Part shown: one piece after another, positions 6,582-15,195 of the stretch
Position numbering within the stretch: position 1 is the first letter of the stretch
Layout of the letters: every line of letters begins with the position of its first letter
From: DASSTJ01 sp035707965
GTDB taxonomy: Bacteria; Actinomycetota; Actinomycetes; Actinomycetales; Angustibacteraceae
DNA length: 29,355 nt
Direction: 5' to 3'
Assembly (NCBI GenBank): GCA_035707965.1
Contig: DASSTJ010000093.1
Location: 1-29,355, forward strand
Position numbers and translations under genes: made by a program
Notes under the pieces: generated by a model
Database searches by the model: none
Seen by the model: only the letters and a program-made list of their open reading frames with translations
Told to the model about the DNA's origin: nothing

Positions 6582-9296
6582 GTGACCAAATACGTCTACG
6601 ACTTCTCTGAGGGTGGCCGTCAGATGGCCGACCTCCTCGGCGGCAAGGGCGCGAACCTCGGGGAGATGACGAAGCTCGGTCTTCCGGTGCCGCCAGGGTT
6701 CACGATCAGCACGGAGGCGTGCAAGGTGTGGCTGGCCCAGGGCCGCGAGCCCGACGGCCTCCGCGCCGAGGTGGACGAGCACCTCGCGTCGCTCGAGCAG
6801 GCGATCGGCCGTCGTCTCGGCGACCCGGACGACCCGTTGCTCGTGTCCGTCCGGTCCGGGGCGCGCAACTCCATGCCCGGGATGATGGAGACCGTCCTCA
6901 ACGTCGGCCTGAACGACCAGTCGGTGCACGGCATCGCGCGCCGCGCGGAGAACCCCCGGTTCGCCTGGGACTCCTACCGACGGCTCGTCCAGATGTTCGG
7001 TCGCACGGTGCTCGGCATCGAGGGCAGCCGCTTCGAGCAGGCCATGGACGACCTCAAGAAGGAGCGCGGCGCCCGGAACGACATCGACCTCGACGCCACG
7101 GACCTCGAGCGCCTGGTCCGGACGTTCCAGGCGATCGTCGCCGACGAGACCGGTCGTCCGTTCCCCCAGGAGCCCCGCGAACAGCTCGACCTCGCCGTCC
7201 GCGCCGTCTTCGACTCCTGGAACACCGACCGGGCCCGCGTGTACCGGCGTCAGGAGCGCATCCCCGACGACCTCGGTACCGCCGTCAACATCGTCGCGAT
7301 GGTCTTCGGCAACCTCGGGCCCGACTCGGGCACCGGCGTGGCGTTCACCCGTGACCCTGCGACCGGCGAGCAGGGCGTCTACGGCGACTACCTGCAGAAC
7401 GCCCAGGGCGAGGACGTCGTCGCGGGCATCCGCAACACCGTGCCGCTCGCGCACATGGGCGAGCTCGCGCCTCAGGCTCACGACGACCTCATGGAGTGCA
7501 TGGCCACGCTCGAGCGGCACTACAAGGACCTCTGCGACATCGAGTTCACCGTCGAGAACGGCAAGCTCTGGATGCTGCAGACCCGCGTGGGCAAGCGGAC
7601 GGCGGCCGCGGCTTTCCGCATCGCCGCTCAGCTGGTGGACGAAGGGGTCATCGACCTCGACGAGGCACTGCGCCGGGTGAAGGGCGACCAGCTCGCCCAG
7701 CTGATGTTCCCCCAGTTCGACCCGGGCGCCTCCCGCAGCGCTGTCGCCAAGGGCATGGCGGCCAGCCCCGGTGCGGCCACCGGCAAGGCGGCGTTCGACT
7801 CGGCCACTGCGGTCGAGTGGGCGCAGCGCGGCGACGACGTCATCCTGGTTCGGCGTGAGACGAACCCCGACGACCTGCGCGGCATGGTCGCCGCCAAGGG
7901 CGTCCTCACCAGCCGAGGCGGTAAGACGTCGCACGCGGCGGTGGTCGCGCGCGGCATGGGCCGCACCTGCGTCGTGGGCGTCGAGGACCTGCGGGTCGAT
8001 CCGCGCAACCGTCAGTTCACGACGTCGGACGGCGTGAAGGTGAGCGAGGGTGACGTCATCTCGATCGACGGCGGCACCGGCGAGGTCTTCGTTGGCGAGG
8101 TGCCCGTCGTGCCCTCGCCGGTGGTGAGCGCGCTGACCGGGCAGACCACGGAGACCGGACCCAGCCAGGACGAGCACGTGCGCGAGGTGGTCGACGCCGT
8201 CCGGCGGATCATGCAGCACGCCGACCGCACGCGTCGGATGGGCGTGCGAGCCAACGCGGACACGGCCGAGGACGCGAGCCGGGCGCGCGTGCTGGGGGCC
8301 GAGGGGATCGGCCTGTGCCGCACCGAGCACATGTTCCTCGGCGAGCGGCGCAAGCTCGTGGAGCGTGTCATCCTGGCCCGCGACGAGGCAGGTCGGCAGG
8401 CCGCGCTCGGAGAGCTCCTGCAGCTCCAGCGGACCGACTTCAGCGCGATCCTGCGGGCGATGGACGGTCTGCCGGTCACGATCCGGCTGCTCGACCCGCC
8501 GCTGCACGAGTTCCTCCCCGACCTCACGGCGTTGTCGGTCAAGGTGGCGGTAGCTGAGGCGACCGGCACGGTGAACGAGGACGACGTGGCGCTGCTGCAG
8601 GAGGTGCAGCGTCTGTCGGAGCAGAACCCGATGCTCGGCATGCGTGGCGTGCGGCTCGGCATCGTGGTCCCGGAGCTGTACCGGCTGCAGGTGCGGGCGG
8701 TGGCCGAGGCGACGGCGGCGCTGCTGGCCGAGGGCAGGGAGCCCAAGCCGGAGATCATGGTGCCGCTGGTCGCGGCCGTCCAGGAGCTCCAGCTGATCCG
8801 CGACGAGACCGAGGCCGTCGTCGCGGACGTCGCGAAGGAGCAGGGTCAGCAGCTCGACATCCCGGTCGGCACGATGATCGAGCTGCCCCGGGCGGCCATG
8901 ACGGCGCACGAGATCGCCGAGGCGGCGGACTTCTTCTCCTTCGGCACCAACGACCTCACGCAGACGGCCTGGGGCTTCTCCCGGGACGACGTCGAGGCGT
9001 CGTTCTTCAGCCAGTACATGGACGAGGGCGTGTTCTCGGTCAGCCCCTTCGAGTCCCTCGACGCGGACGGCGTGGGCCGACTCGTGTCGATCGCGGCCTG
9101 GGAGGGCAAGGAGACGCGACCGGACCTGAAGCTCGGCGTCTGCGGTGAGCACGGGGGCGACCCGAGCTCGGTCCACTTCTTCGAGTCGATCCTCCTCGAC
9201 TACGTGTCCTGCTCGCCGTTCCGCGTGCCGGTGGCCCGGCTCGAGGCGGCGCGCGCGTCGTTGATGGTGACGCCGTTGCCCTCTCCGCTCGGCTGA
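6582..9296 (+). CDS. ppdK: Pyruvate, phosphate dikinase
   Basis: Interconverts pyruvate + ATP + Pi and phosphoenolpyruvate + AMP + PPi at the pyruvate/PEP node. The 904-residue protein has the three expected parts: an N-terminal ATP-grasp domain (GGKGANLGEMTKLGLPVPPG, then SVRSGARNSMPGMMETVLN), the swivelling phosphohistidine domain with H451 in GGKTSHAAVVARGMG, and a C-terminal PEP/pyruvate TIM barrel with C854 in GVCGEHGGDPSS. GTG at 6582 is chosen because GGAGG (6572-6576) sits 5 nt upstream and MTKYVYDF is the usual start. The linked regulatory kinase/phosphatase is not nearby. Direction (gluconeogenic or glycolytic) cannot be told from sequence. A long open frame opposite this gene is a codon-bias shadow. 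Confidence 0.96.
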   Translation: MTKYVYDFSEGGRQMADLLGGKGANLGEMTKLGLPVPPGFTISTEACKVWLAQGREPDGLRAEVDEHLASLEQAIGRRLGDPDDPLLVSVRSGARNSMPGMMETVLNVGLNDQSVHGIARRAENPRFAWDSYRRLVQMFGRTVLGIEGSRFEQAMDDLKKERGARNDIDLDATDLERLVRTFQAIVADETGRPFPQEPREQLDLAVRAVFDSWNTDRARVYRRQERIPDDLGTAVNIVAMVFGNLGPDSGTGVAFTRDPATGEQGVYGDYLQNAQGEDVVAGIRNTVPLAHMGELAPQAHDDLMECMATLERHYKDLCDIEFTVENGKLWMLQTRVGKRTAAAAFRIAAQLVDEGVIDLDEALRRVKGDQLAQLMFPQFDPGASRSAVAKGMAASPGAATGKAAFDSATAVEWAQRGDDVILVRRETNPDDLRGMVAAKGVLTSRGGKTSHAAVVARGMGRTCVVGVEDLRVDPRNRQFTTSDGVKVSEGDVISIDGGTGEVFVGEVPVVPSPVVSALTGQTTETGPSQDEHVREVVDAVRRIMQHADRTRRMGVRANADTAEDASRARVLGAEGIGLCRTEHMFLGERRKLVERVILARDEAGRQAALGELLQLQRTDFSAILRAMDGLPVTIRLLDPPLHEFLPDLTALSVKVAVAEATGTVNEDDVALLQEVQRLSEQNPMLGMRGVRLGIVVPELYRLQVRAVAEATAALLAEGREPKPEIMVPLVAAVQELQLIRDETEAVVADVAKEQGQQLDIPVGTMIELPRAAMTAHEIAEAADFFSFGTNDLTQTAWGFSRDDVEASFFSQYMDEGVFSVSPFESLDADGVGRLVSIAAWEGKETRPDLKLGVCGEHGGDPSSVHFFESILLDYVSCSPFRVPVARLEAARASLMVTPLPSPLG

Positions 9297-9311
9297 GGGC
9301 GCGTCGGCCAC

Positions 9312-9343
9312 GACGTCGCCATGACATCCGTCATGGCGACGTC
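9312..9343. repeat. Perfect 14-bp inverted repeat (terminator or operator)
   Basis: GACGTCGCCATGAC (9312-9325) and its exact complement GTCATGGCGACGTC (9330-9343) flank the 4-nt loop ATCC. It starts 15 bp after the ppdK stop, a terminator-like position, but no T-run follows. It also lies about 50 bp ahead of the exporter gene, where a response-regulator operator would be expected. A further inverted pair, CGGTGCC (9365-9371) and GGCACCG (9379-9385), lies between it and the start codon. Whether it acts as RNA hairpin or DNA site cannot be decided here. Confidence 0.6.
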
Positions 9344-9393
9344 ATGACCGGCGTCCGGGGCACCCGGTGCCGGCCGACGGCACCGTGGACGTC

Positions 9394-10380
9394 ATGGACA
9401 GCACTCTCACCCCCGACCTGCCGTCGCCGCGCGACAGCTCCCGCTCCGGGACGGCCCTCGCCAGCCGGCCACCCGCCGTCCGCCTCGAGGGCCTGACCAA
9501 GTCGTTCGGGGACGTCCACGCCGTCCGGGGCCTCGACCTGACCATCGAGCCCGGGGAGATCGTCGCCTTCCTCGGCCCGAACGGCGCCGGCAAGACGACC
9601 ACCATCGACATGGTGCTCGGGCTCAGCCGGCCGACGTCCGGCAGCGTCGAGGTGCAGGGCTTGACCCCGCACGAGGCGGTGGCCCGGGGGCACCTCAGCG
9701 CGGTCATGCAGACCGGCGGGCTGCTCCGTGACCTCACGGTCGGCGAGACCCTGCAGCTCGTCGGAAGCATGTTCGTCGACACGCGGCCTGTCGACGAGGT
9801 GCTGCACCGCGCCGGTATCGCCGAGATCGCCGACCGACGCGTCGGCTCGTGCTCGGGCGGGCAGCAGCAGCGCCTCCGCTTCGCCATGGCGCTGCTGCCC
9901 GACCCCGACCTGCTCATCCTCGATGAGCCGACGACCGGCATGGACGTCGAGGGACGACGTGAGTTCTGGGCCGCTATCCGCGCGGACGCCAGCCGCGGAC
10001 GAACGGTCCTGTTCGCCACGCACTACCTCGACGAGGCCGACGCCTACGCCGACCGGATCGTGGTGGTCCGCCGTGGTCGGGTCGTCGCTGACGGCACGTC
10101 GGCGCAGATCAAGGCGATGGCCTCCGGTCGCAGCGTCCGGGCGACCTGGCCCGGCGCCGACCTGGCACAGCTGCGTGCGGTGCCGGGGGCCGACACCACG
10201 GAGCAGCGGGGCGACACCGTGCACATCCACACCACCGACAGCGACGCCGTCGCGCGCTACCTGCTCACCAGCACGGACGCGCGCGACCTCGAGATCATGT
10301 CGCGCGGACTGGAGGACGCGTTCATCGTGCTCACCAGCGACGAGCACTCTGACGACGTCGTCGAGAGGACGGCCCGATGA
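9394..10380 (+). CDS. ABC-2 exporter ATP-binding protein (DrrA-like)
   Basis: A 328-residue ATPase driving the adjacent membrane protein, together forming a drug, lipid or peptide exporter. Walker A is GPNGAGKTT, the Q-loop region is SAVMQTGGL, the ABC signature is SCSGGQQQRLR, Walker B is LLILDEPTTGMD and the switch His is in FATHYLDEAD. The C-terminal 75 residues form the accessory domain common in DrrA/CcmA-type exporter ATPases. ATG 9394 is taken as start; GTG 9385 is possible and no strong Shine-Dalgarno sequence is seen. Its stop overlaps the permease start (ATGA). Gene order ATPase-permease-kinase-regulator resembles Bacillus yvfRSTU-type modules in which the two-component system controls its own exporter. 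Substrate unknown. Confidence 0.92.
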   Translation: MDSTLTPDLPSPRDSSRSGTALASRPPAVRLEGLTKSFGDVHAVRGLDLTIEPGEIVAFLGPNGAGKTTTIDMVLGLSRPTSGSVEVQGLTPHEAVARGHLSAVMQTGGLLRDLTVGETLQLVGSMFVDTRPVDEVLHRAGIAEIADRRVGSCSGGQQQRLRFAMALLPDPDLLILDEPTTGMDVEGRREFWAAIRADASRGRTVLFATHYLDEADAYADRIVVVRRGRVVADGTSAQIKAMASGRSVRATWPGADLAQLRAVPGADTTEQRGDTVHIHTTDSDAVARYLLTSTDARDLEIMSRGLEDAFIVLTSDEHSDDVVERTAR

Positions 10381-11162
10381 GCACGCCGATTGTGACCGCG
10401 TCGCGCCGAGCCGTGCCGCCACTGGGGGGACTCACCACGACGCTGCTCCGCCTCGAGCTGCGTCGCCTGCTGCGCAACCGGCGGACCGTGATCTTCACGC
10501 TCATCATGCCGCCCGTGTTCTTCCTCGTCTTCGGGACGAAGACGGCCTACCGCAGCCAGAGCGTCGGGCACGGCAACGTGACCGCCTACGTGGCGGTGAG
10601 CATGGCGGTCTACGGGGCGATGCTCGCGTGCACGGCGGCCGGCGCCGTCGTGTCCGTCGAGCGGGCACAGGGGTGGAGCCGCCAGCTGCGTCTGACGCCG
10701 CTCAGACCGGTGGCGTACGTCGTCGGCAAGGCGCTCGTGGCCCTCGTCACCGGCTTGGCCTCCGTGGTCGTCGTCTTCGTCGTCGCGGCCTTCAGCCACG
10801 CCGACATGCCGGCGCACGTCTGGGTCGAGTGCGGTCTGCTGGCCTGGCTCGGGTCGCTGGTCTTCGCGGCCTTCGGCCTGTTCATGGGCTACCTGCTGCC
10901 GGCCGAGAACGTCATGCAGATCCTCGGTCCGGTGCTCGCCGTGCTGGCCTTCGCCGGCGGCCTCTTCGTCCCGCTCGACGACGGCACGCTCTTCGCCACC
11001 CTGGCGAAGCTGACGCCGCTGTACGGCCTCGCGACCCTGAGCCGGCTCCCGCTGACCTCGGACGGCAACGGCTGGACTGCCCTGCTCAACATCCTCGTGT
11101 GGGGTGGCCTGTTCACGGCCGGCGCGGCCTGGCGGTTCCGGCGTGACACCGCACGCGTGTGA
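10377..11162 (+). CDS. ABC-2 type exporter permease
   Basis: A 261-residue integral membrane protein. A basic cytosolic N terminus (LELRRLLRNRRT) leads to about six hydrophobic segments: IFTLIMPPVFFLVFG, AYVAVSMAVYGAMLACTAAG, ALVALVTGLASVVVVFVVAA, CGLLAWLGSLVFAAFGLFMG, ILGPVLAVLAFAGGLFVPL and LNILVWGGLFTAGAAW. The segment VERAQGWSRQLRLTPLRPVAY is the cytoplasmic coupling region typical of the ABC-2 family. It overlaps the ATPase gene by 4 bp and therefore forms one complex with it. It ends in a short basic tail, and its stop overlaps a possible early start of the kinase gene. Confidence 0.92.
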   Translation: MSTPIVTASRRAVPPLGGLTTTLLRLELRRLLRNRRTVIFTLIMPPVFFLVFGTKTAYRSQSVGHGNVTAYVAVSMAVYGAMLACTAAGAVVSVERAQGWSRQLRLTPLRPVAYVVGKALVALVTGLASVVVVFVVAAFSHADMPAHVWVECGLLAWLGSLVFAAFGLFMGYLLPAENVMQILGPVLAVLAFAGGLFVPLDDGTLFATLAKLTPLYGLATLSRLPLTSDGNGWTALLNILVWGGLFTAGAAWRFRRDTARV

Positions 11163-11193
11163 CCATCGTCCGGACCGGCGCGACGACACTGGC

Positions 11194-11199
11194 TAGCGT
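11194..11199 (+). promoter_or_regulatory. Possible internal leaderless promoter -10 for the sensor kinase
   Basis: TAGCGT lies exactly 7 nt before the GTG at 11207, the leaderless spacing also seen upstream of other genes in this window. If used, it would let the two-component pair be expressed independently of the exporter genes. The -35 region is poor (about 3 of 6 matches), so this remains a proposal. Confidence 0.4.
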
Positions 11200-11206
11200 G
11201 GTTCGG

Positions 11207-12457
11207 GTGAGCGACGCGTTCGACCCTCGCATTGGCGGACGCCGCAGCGCGCTGCTGCCGGCGCTCCTGGCCGGCGTCTGGCTCGTGTACCTCGGTCAGC
11301 CGCTCCACCAGGTGCTGGCGAGTCCGTCGGGCGTGTGGCGCACCGTGGGGATGGTTGCGCTCGGCGTGTTCGCCGCGGCCTACGTCACCGTGTTCTTCCA
11401 GATGCGGCGACGCCGCTGGGCTGCCGCGTCCGACGGCTCGACGTACGACCCCTTCCGGCTCGACACGGTGACCGGCGCGCTCGTGGCCATGATGGTCGTG
11501 TGCCTGGCGCTGCTCTTCCCGGCGGCGGGCTCGTCGGCGCTCGCCGCCGTGGTCTACGTCGCCGCGACCGTCATGATGCTCACGCCGCTCCCCGTCGGCT
11601 GGACGGTGAGCATCCTCTGCGTCGTCGGCACCGAGACCGCGACCACCGTCGTCCCCGGCTGGTCCGACGACAGCGGCGCCGGCCTCGCCATCCTGCTCGC
11701 GTCCGTCGCGGTCTTCGGCATGCGCCTGGCGCTCCGGCGCAGCCAGCAGCTGTCAGCGGCGCGCAGCGACCTGGCGCGCCTCGCGGTGCAGGAAGAGCGG
11801 AACCGGTTCGCCCGGGACCTGCATGACATCCTCGGGCACAGCCTCACCGTCGTGACGATGAAGGCCGAGCTGGCCGGCCGGCTCGTGCACGCCGATCCGG
11901 ACGCCGCCGAGCGCGAGATCGCTGACGTCGAGCGGCTGACGCGCGAGGCGCTGGCCGACGTCCGGGCCGCCGTCGCGGGCTACCGCGGGGTGACGCTGGC
12001 GGCGGAGCTCGCCAACGCGAGGGCTGCGCTCCAAGCGGCGGGCATCACCGCCGCGCTCCCCACCGCGGTCGACCACGTCCCGGGTGAGCTGCGGGCGCTG
12101 TTCGGCTGGGCGGTGCGCGAGGGGGTGACCAACGTCGTCCGTCACAGCCGCGCGCGACGCTGCACCGTCACGGTGTGGGCGGACGCCGTCGAGGTGCGCG
12201 ACGACGGACACGGGTCCGACCCGGAGGCCGAGAGCGGCGCGGGGCACGGGCACGGTCTGGTCGGGCTGGGAGAGCGGGCTCGCGCCGCCGGGGGCCGCGT
12301 GCTGGCCCAGGCCCGCGACGACGGGTTCGTCCTTCGGGTGGAGGTGAGCCCGACCGCGGTCGACGGGCGGGGGCCGCGTGGCGCAGAGGCCGACCGGCGA
12401 GCCGGCGAGGGCCGCGCTCACGCTCGCAGGTACGGCGTCGCCCGGAGCGGCGGGTGA
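11207..12457 (+). CDS. DesK-like sensor histidine kinase
   Basis: A membrane sensor kinase of the HisKA_3/NarL-partner class, 416 residues. Five or six hydrophobic segments (about residues 14-180) have little extracytoplasmic sequence, as in DesK/LiaS-type intramembrane sensors. The phosphoacceptor is the His in EERNRFARDLHDILGHSLT (about H206). The ATP-binding domain shows GVTNVVRHSRA (N box), DDGHGS and HGLVGLGERARAAGG. GTG 11207 is chosen because TAGCGT lies 7 nt upstream; GTG 11159, overlapping the permease stop as GTGA, would add 16 residues and cannot be excluded. The 3' end overlaps the regulator gene by 4 bp. It probably senses membrane or cell-envelope stress relieved by the linked exporter; that is inference. 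Confidence 0.92.
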   Translation: MSDAFDPRIGGRRSALLPALLAGVWLVYLGQPLHQVLASPSGVWRTVGMVALGVFAAAYVTVFFQMRRRRWAAASDGSTYDPFRLDTVTGALVAMMVVCLALLFPAAGSSALAAVVYVAATVMMLTPLPVGWTVSILCVVGTETATTVVPGWSDDSGAGLAILLASVAVFGMRLALRRSQQLSAARSDLARLAVQEERNRFARDLHDILGHSLTVVTMKAELAGRLVHADPDAAEREIADVERLTREALADVRAAVAGYRGVTLAAELANARAALQAAGITAALPTAVDHVPGELRALFGWAVREGVTNVVRHSRARRCTVTVWADAVEVRDDGHGSDPEAESGAGHGHGLVGLGERARAAGGRVLAQARDDGFVLRVEVSPTAVDGRGPRGAEADRRAGEGRAHARRYGVARSGG

Positions 12458-13116
12458 CGCAGCACGTGACCCGTCCGCCGGGGGACGTCACGGGTCCGAC
12501 GGGGCGGATCCGGCTGCTGCTGGCCGACGACCAGGCTCTCGTCCGCGGCGCCCTTGCGGCGCTGCTCGGCCTGGAGCCGGACCTGACCGTCGTGGCGGAG
12601 GTGGACCGTGGCGACGAGGTCGTCGACGCGGCCCGCCGCACGCGCCCCGACGTCGTGCTGATGGACGTCGACATGCCCGGCGCCGACGGCATCACCGCCA
12701 CGGCGGCGGTCCGGGCCACCCTGCCGTCGTGCCGGGTCCTCGTCGTGACCACCTTCGGTCGGCCCGGGTACCTGCAGCGCGCGATGGCGGCGGGCGCCAG
12801 CGGCTTCGTGGTCAAGGACACGCCGGCCCGTCAGCTGGCGGACGCCGTCCGACGCGTGCACTCCGGACTGCGCGTCGTCGACCCGGCGCTCGCCGCCGAG
12901 TCGCTGGCCGTCGGCGCGAGCCCCCTGAGTGCGCGCGAGACGGAGGTGCTGACGCGCTCCCGCACCGGGGGCACGGTCGCCGACATCGCGGCTGAGCTGC
13001 ACCTGTCCGAGGGCACCGTGCGCAACCACCTGTCCGCCGCGATCGGCAAGACAGGGGCGCGCACCCGCGCCGAGGCCGTGCGCATCGCCGACGAGAACGG
13101 CTGGCTCCTGGCCTGA
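12454..13116 (+). CDS. DesR-like response regulator (NarL/LuxR family)
   Basis: A 220-residue DNA-binding regulator. The receiver domain (about 19-135) has acidic D25/D26, phosphoacceptor D71 in LMDVDMPGADG, T99/T100 and K121. A LuxR-type helix-turn-helix follows (about 157-213) with LSARETEVL, VADIAAELHLSEGTVRNHLS and a DesR-like end RAEAVRIADENGWLLA. GTG 12454 overlaps the kinase stop (GTGA) and has GGAG at 12444-12447, six bases upstream. An N-terminal extension of about 18 residues precedes the receiver. It should be phosphorylated by the kinase and probably controls the exporter genes; the inverted repeats upstream of 9394 are candidate sites. Confidence 0.93.
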   Translation: MTQHVTRPPGDVTGPTGRIRLLLADDQALVRGALAALLGLEPDLTVVAEVDRGDEVVDAARRTRPDVVLMDVDMPGADGITATAAVRATLPSCRVLVVTTFGRPGYLQRAMAAGASGFVVKDTPARQLADAVRRVHSGLRVVDPALAAESLAVGASPLSARETEVLTRSRTGGTVADIAAELHLSEGTVRNHLSAAIGKTGARTRAEAVRIADENGWLLA

Positions 13117-13285
13117 GCGAGCGCCGGCGTCGAGGCGCAGCCAGGCGGCCGAGCCCTGGCTCGGCACCGCGCTCGGTGGCCGGCCGTCCACAGCCAGCGG
13201 GCGCTCGTCCCACCGTCCACAGGCGCCGCCCGTGCGCTGCCTCGGACGGCCCGGGGCCGACACCATCGGCGCTGGAGGTGAGGAC

Positions 13286-13642
13286 GTGGCTGCCAAGGAC
13301 CGCGTTGGGGCGTACGGCGAGCGGGTGGCGGTGAACCACCTGGAGCGTCAGGGGTTCACGGTGCTGGACCGCAACTGGCGTTGCGAGCTCGGCGAGATCG
13401 ACATCGTCGCCCGCGAGGGCGACTGCCTCGTGGTCGTGGAGGTCAAGACCCGCCGGTCGAGCCGTTTCGGCCCACCGGCAGAGGCTGTGACACCGGTCAA
13501 GCTGGCTCGACTGCGACGGTTGACGGCGCGCTGGGTCCTCACGATGGGCGTGCGCCCGGCGAGGATGCGGATCGACGTCGTGTCGGTGCTGCCCCAGCCT
13601 CGTGGCGCGGCACAGGTCGAGCACCTGCGGGCGGTGGGCTGA
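13286..13642 (+). CDS. yraN: YraN/UPF0102 family nuclease-like protein
   Basis: A 118-residue protein with the core GEIDIVAREGDCLVVVEVKTRR, in which the acidic residues and Lys of a PD-(D/E)xK nuclease fold are present. The family resembles Holliday-junction resolvases, but its biochemical role is not settled. GTG 13286 is chosen on the strength of GGAGG at 13274-13278. Its stop overlaps the comM start by one base (TGATG), so it belongs to the yraN-comM-dprA DNA-processing operon. The 169-bp interval upstream holds two copies of CCGTCCACAG but no recognisable gene. Confidence 0.9.
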   Translation: MAAKDRVGAYGERVAVNHLERQGFTVLDRNWRCELGEIDIVAREGDCLVVVEVKTRRSSRFGPPAEAVTPVKLARLRRLTARWVLTMGVRPARMRIDVVSVLPQPRGAAQVEHLRAVG

Positions 13643-15195
13643 TGGCGGTGGGACGGACGCGCTGCGTCACCCTGCTGGGGATCGACGGCCGGGTGGTGGA
13701 CGTCGAGGCGGACGTGGCGGCCGGGCTGCCGGCCTTCACGGTGACGGGCCTGCCCGACACGGCTCTGGCCCAGGCGCGCGACCGGGTGAAGGCCGCCTGT
13801 CGGAACGCCGGGCTCGGCTTTCCCGACGGGCGGGTGACGGTGAACCTCTCGCCGGCCTCGCTCCCCAAGCAGGGCAGCGGGTTCGACCTCGCCATCGCGG
13901 TCGCGGTCCTCGCCGCCGCCGGCGTGGTGCCGCGTGACGCGCCGCGCGACGTCGTCCACCTGGGTGAGCTCGGCCTCGACGGGCGTCTGAAGTCGGTTCG
14001 CGGTGTCCTGCCCGCGGTGCTGGCGGCGGCGCGCGCCGGGACGGACGCGGTCGTCGTGCCGGCGCGCAACGAGGTCGAGGCGCGCGTCGTCCCTGGCGTC
14101 GAGGTGCGCGCCGCATCGTCGCTGGCTGGCCTCGTCGCTCTCTACCGCGGTGAGCCCGAGCTCGACGAGCCCGTGCTCCAGGACGTGCTGGGCGCGGACA
14201 GCGCCGTCCCCGAGACCACCCCGTCACACCAGCCGGACCTGTCGGACGTCGTGGGACAGCCGGATGCCCGGACGGCCCTGGAGATCGCGGCCGCGGGTGG
14301 GCACCACCTGCTCCTGCTCGGCCCGCCCGGTTCCGGCAAGACCATGCTCGCCGCGCGGCTGCCCGCGCTGCTCCCGGCTCTGGAGCCTGAGGTCGCCCTC
14401 GAGGTGACGGCGCTGCACTCGCTCGCGGGCCAGCTCGCCGACGGCTGTGGGCTCGTCGTTCGACCGCCGTTCGTCGACCCCCACCACACCGCCTCCGCGG
14501 CCGCGATCGTGGGCGGAGGGGCGGGACTCCCTCGGCCGGGCGCCGCCTCGATGGCGCACGGCGGCGTGCTCTTCCTCGACGAGGCGCCCGAGTTCTCGAG
14601 CCGCGTGCTCGACGCCCTGCGCCAGCCGTTGGAGGACGGCACGCTCGTGATCCACCGAGCTGCCGGCAGCGCCCGCTATCCGGCGAGGTTCCAGCTCGTG
14701 CTCGCGGCGAACCCCTGCCCTTGCGGCCGCTCCTCGGGCAAGGGGCTGAGCTGCACCTGCACGCCCATGGCCCGTCGGCGGTACCTGTCCCGACTGTCCG
14801 GCCCGCTGCTCGACCGGGTGGACCTCCAGGTGGGTGTGGCCGCGGTCACCGCAGCGCAGGTGCACGGTGACGAGCTGTGCGAGTCGACCGCGGAGGTGGC
14901 GCACCGGGTGGCGCAGGCACGCGCCGCGCAGGCCGCCCGCTGGCGTGACCATGGCTGGCTCCTCAACGCCCACGCCCCCGGACACGTGCTGCGGACCGCG
15001 CCGTTCCGGCCCGCGCGCCACGTGACCCGTGACCTCGACCGCGCGGTCGAGAGGGGTGCCGTGTCGATGCGTGGCTACGACCGGGTCCTGCGGACCGCCT
15101 GGACGCTTGCCGACCTCGGCGGGCGCGCCGCTCCCACCGCGCAGGACGTGGCGCGGGCGGCGTCCTTGCGACACCAGTGGAGCGTGGCGGCATGA
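13642..15195 (+). CDS. comM: ComM/YifB family Mg-chelatase-like AAA+ ATPase
   Basis: A 517-residue protein. It has an N-terminal Lon-like domain (about 1-170, with DVEADVAAGLPAFTVTGLPD and NLSPASLPKQGSGFDLAIA) followed by an AAA+ core with Walker A GPPGSGKTM and Walker B GGVLFLDEAPEF. A Cys-rich insertion (NPCPCGRSSGKGLSCTC) and a C-terminal Mg_chelatase_C region follow. In naturally transformable bacteria ComM is a helicase that promotes branch migration during integration of incoming DNA; in others the role is less clear. It is coupled to yraN by a TGATG overlap and to dprA by ATGA. All catalytic motifs are intact. Confidence 0.95.
   Translation: MAVGRTRCVTLLGIDGRVVDVEADVAAGLPAFTVTGLPDTALAQARDRVKAACRNAGLGFPDGRVTVNLSPASLPKQGSGFDLAIAVAVLAAAGVVPRDAPRDVVHLGELGLDGRLKSVRGVLPAVLAAARAGTDAVVVPARNEVEARVVPGVEVRAASSLAGLVALYRGEPELDEPVLQDVLGADSAVPETTPSHQPDLSDVVGQPDARTALEIAAAGGHHLLLLGPPGSGKTMLAARLPALLPALEPEVALEVTALHSLAGQLADGCGLVVRPPFVDPHHTASAAAIVGGGAGLPRPGAASMAHGGVLFLDEAPEFSSRVLDALRQPLEDGTLVIHRAAGSARYPARFQLVLAANPCPCGRSSGKGLSCTCTPMARRRYLSRLSGPLLDRVDLQVGVAAVTAAQVHGDELCESTAEVAHRVAQARAAQAARWRDHGWLLNAHAPGHVLRTAPFRPARHVTRDLDRAVERGAVSMRGYDRVLRTAWTLADLGGRAAPTAQDVARAASLRHQWSVAA

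Noticed and set aside
6339..9311. A 990-codon open frame on the minus strand opposite ppdK
   Set aside because: It lacks recognisable motifs, is rich in Arg/His/Val as expected for the antisense of a high-GC gene, and ppdK on the plus strand has every catalytic motif.
13184..13223. Paired GTCCACA motifs considered as a replication origin
   Set aside because: There are only two partial DnaA-box matches, with no AT-rich region and no dnaA/dnaN neighbourhood.
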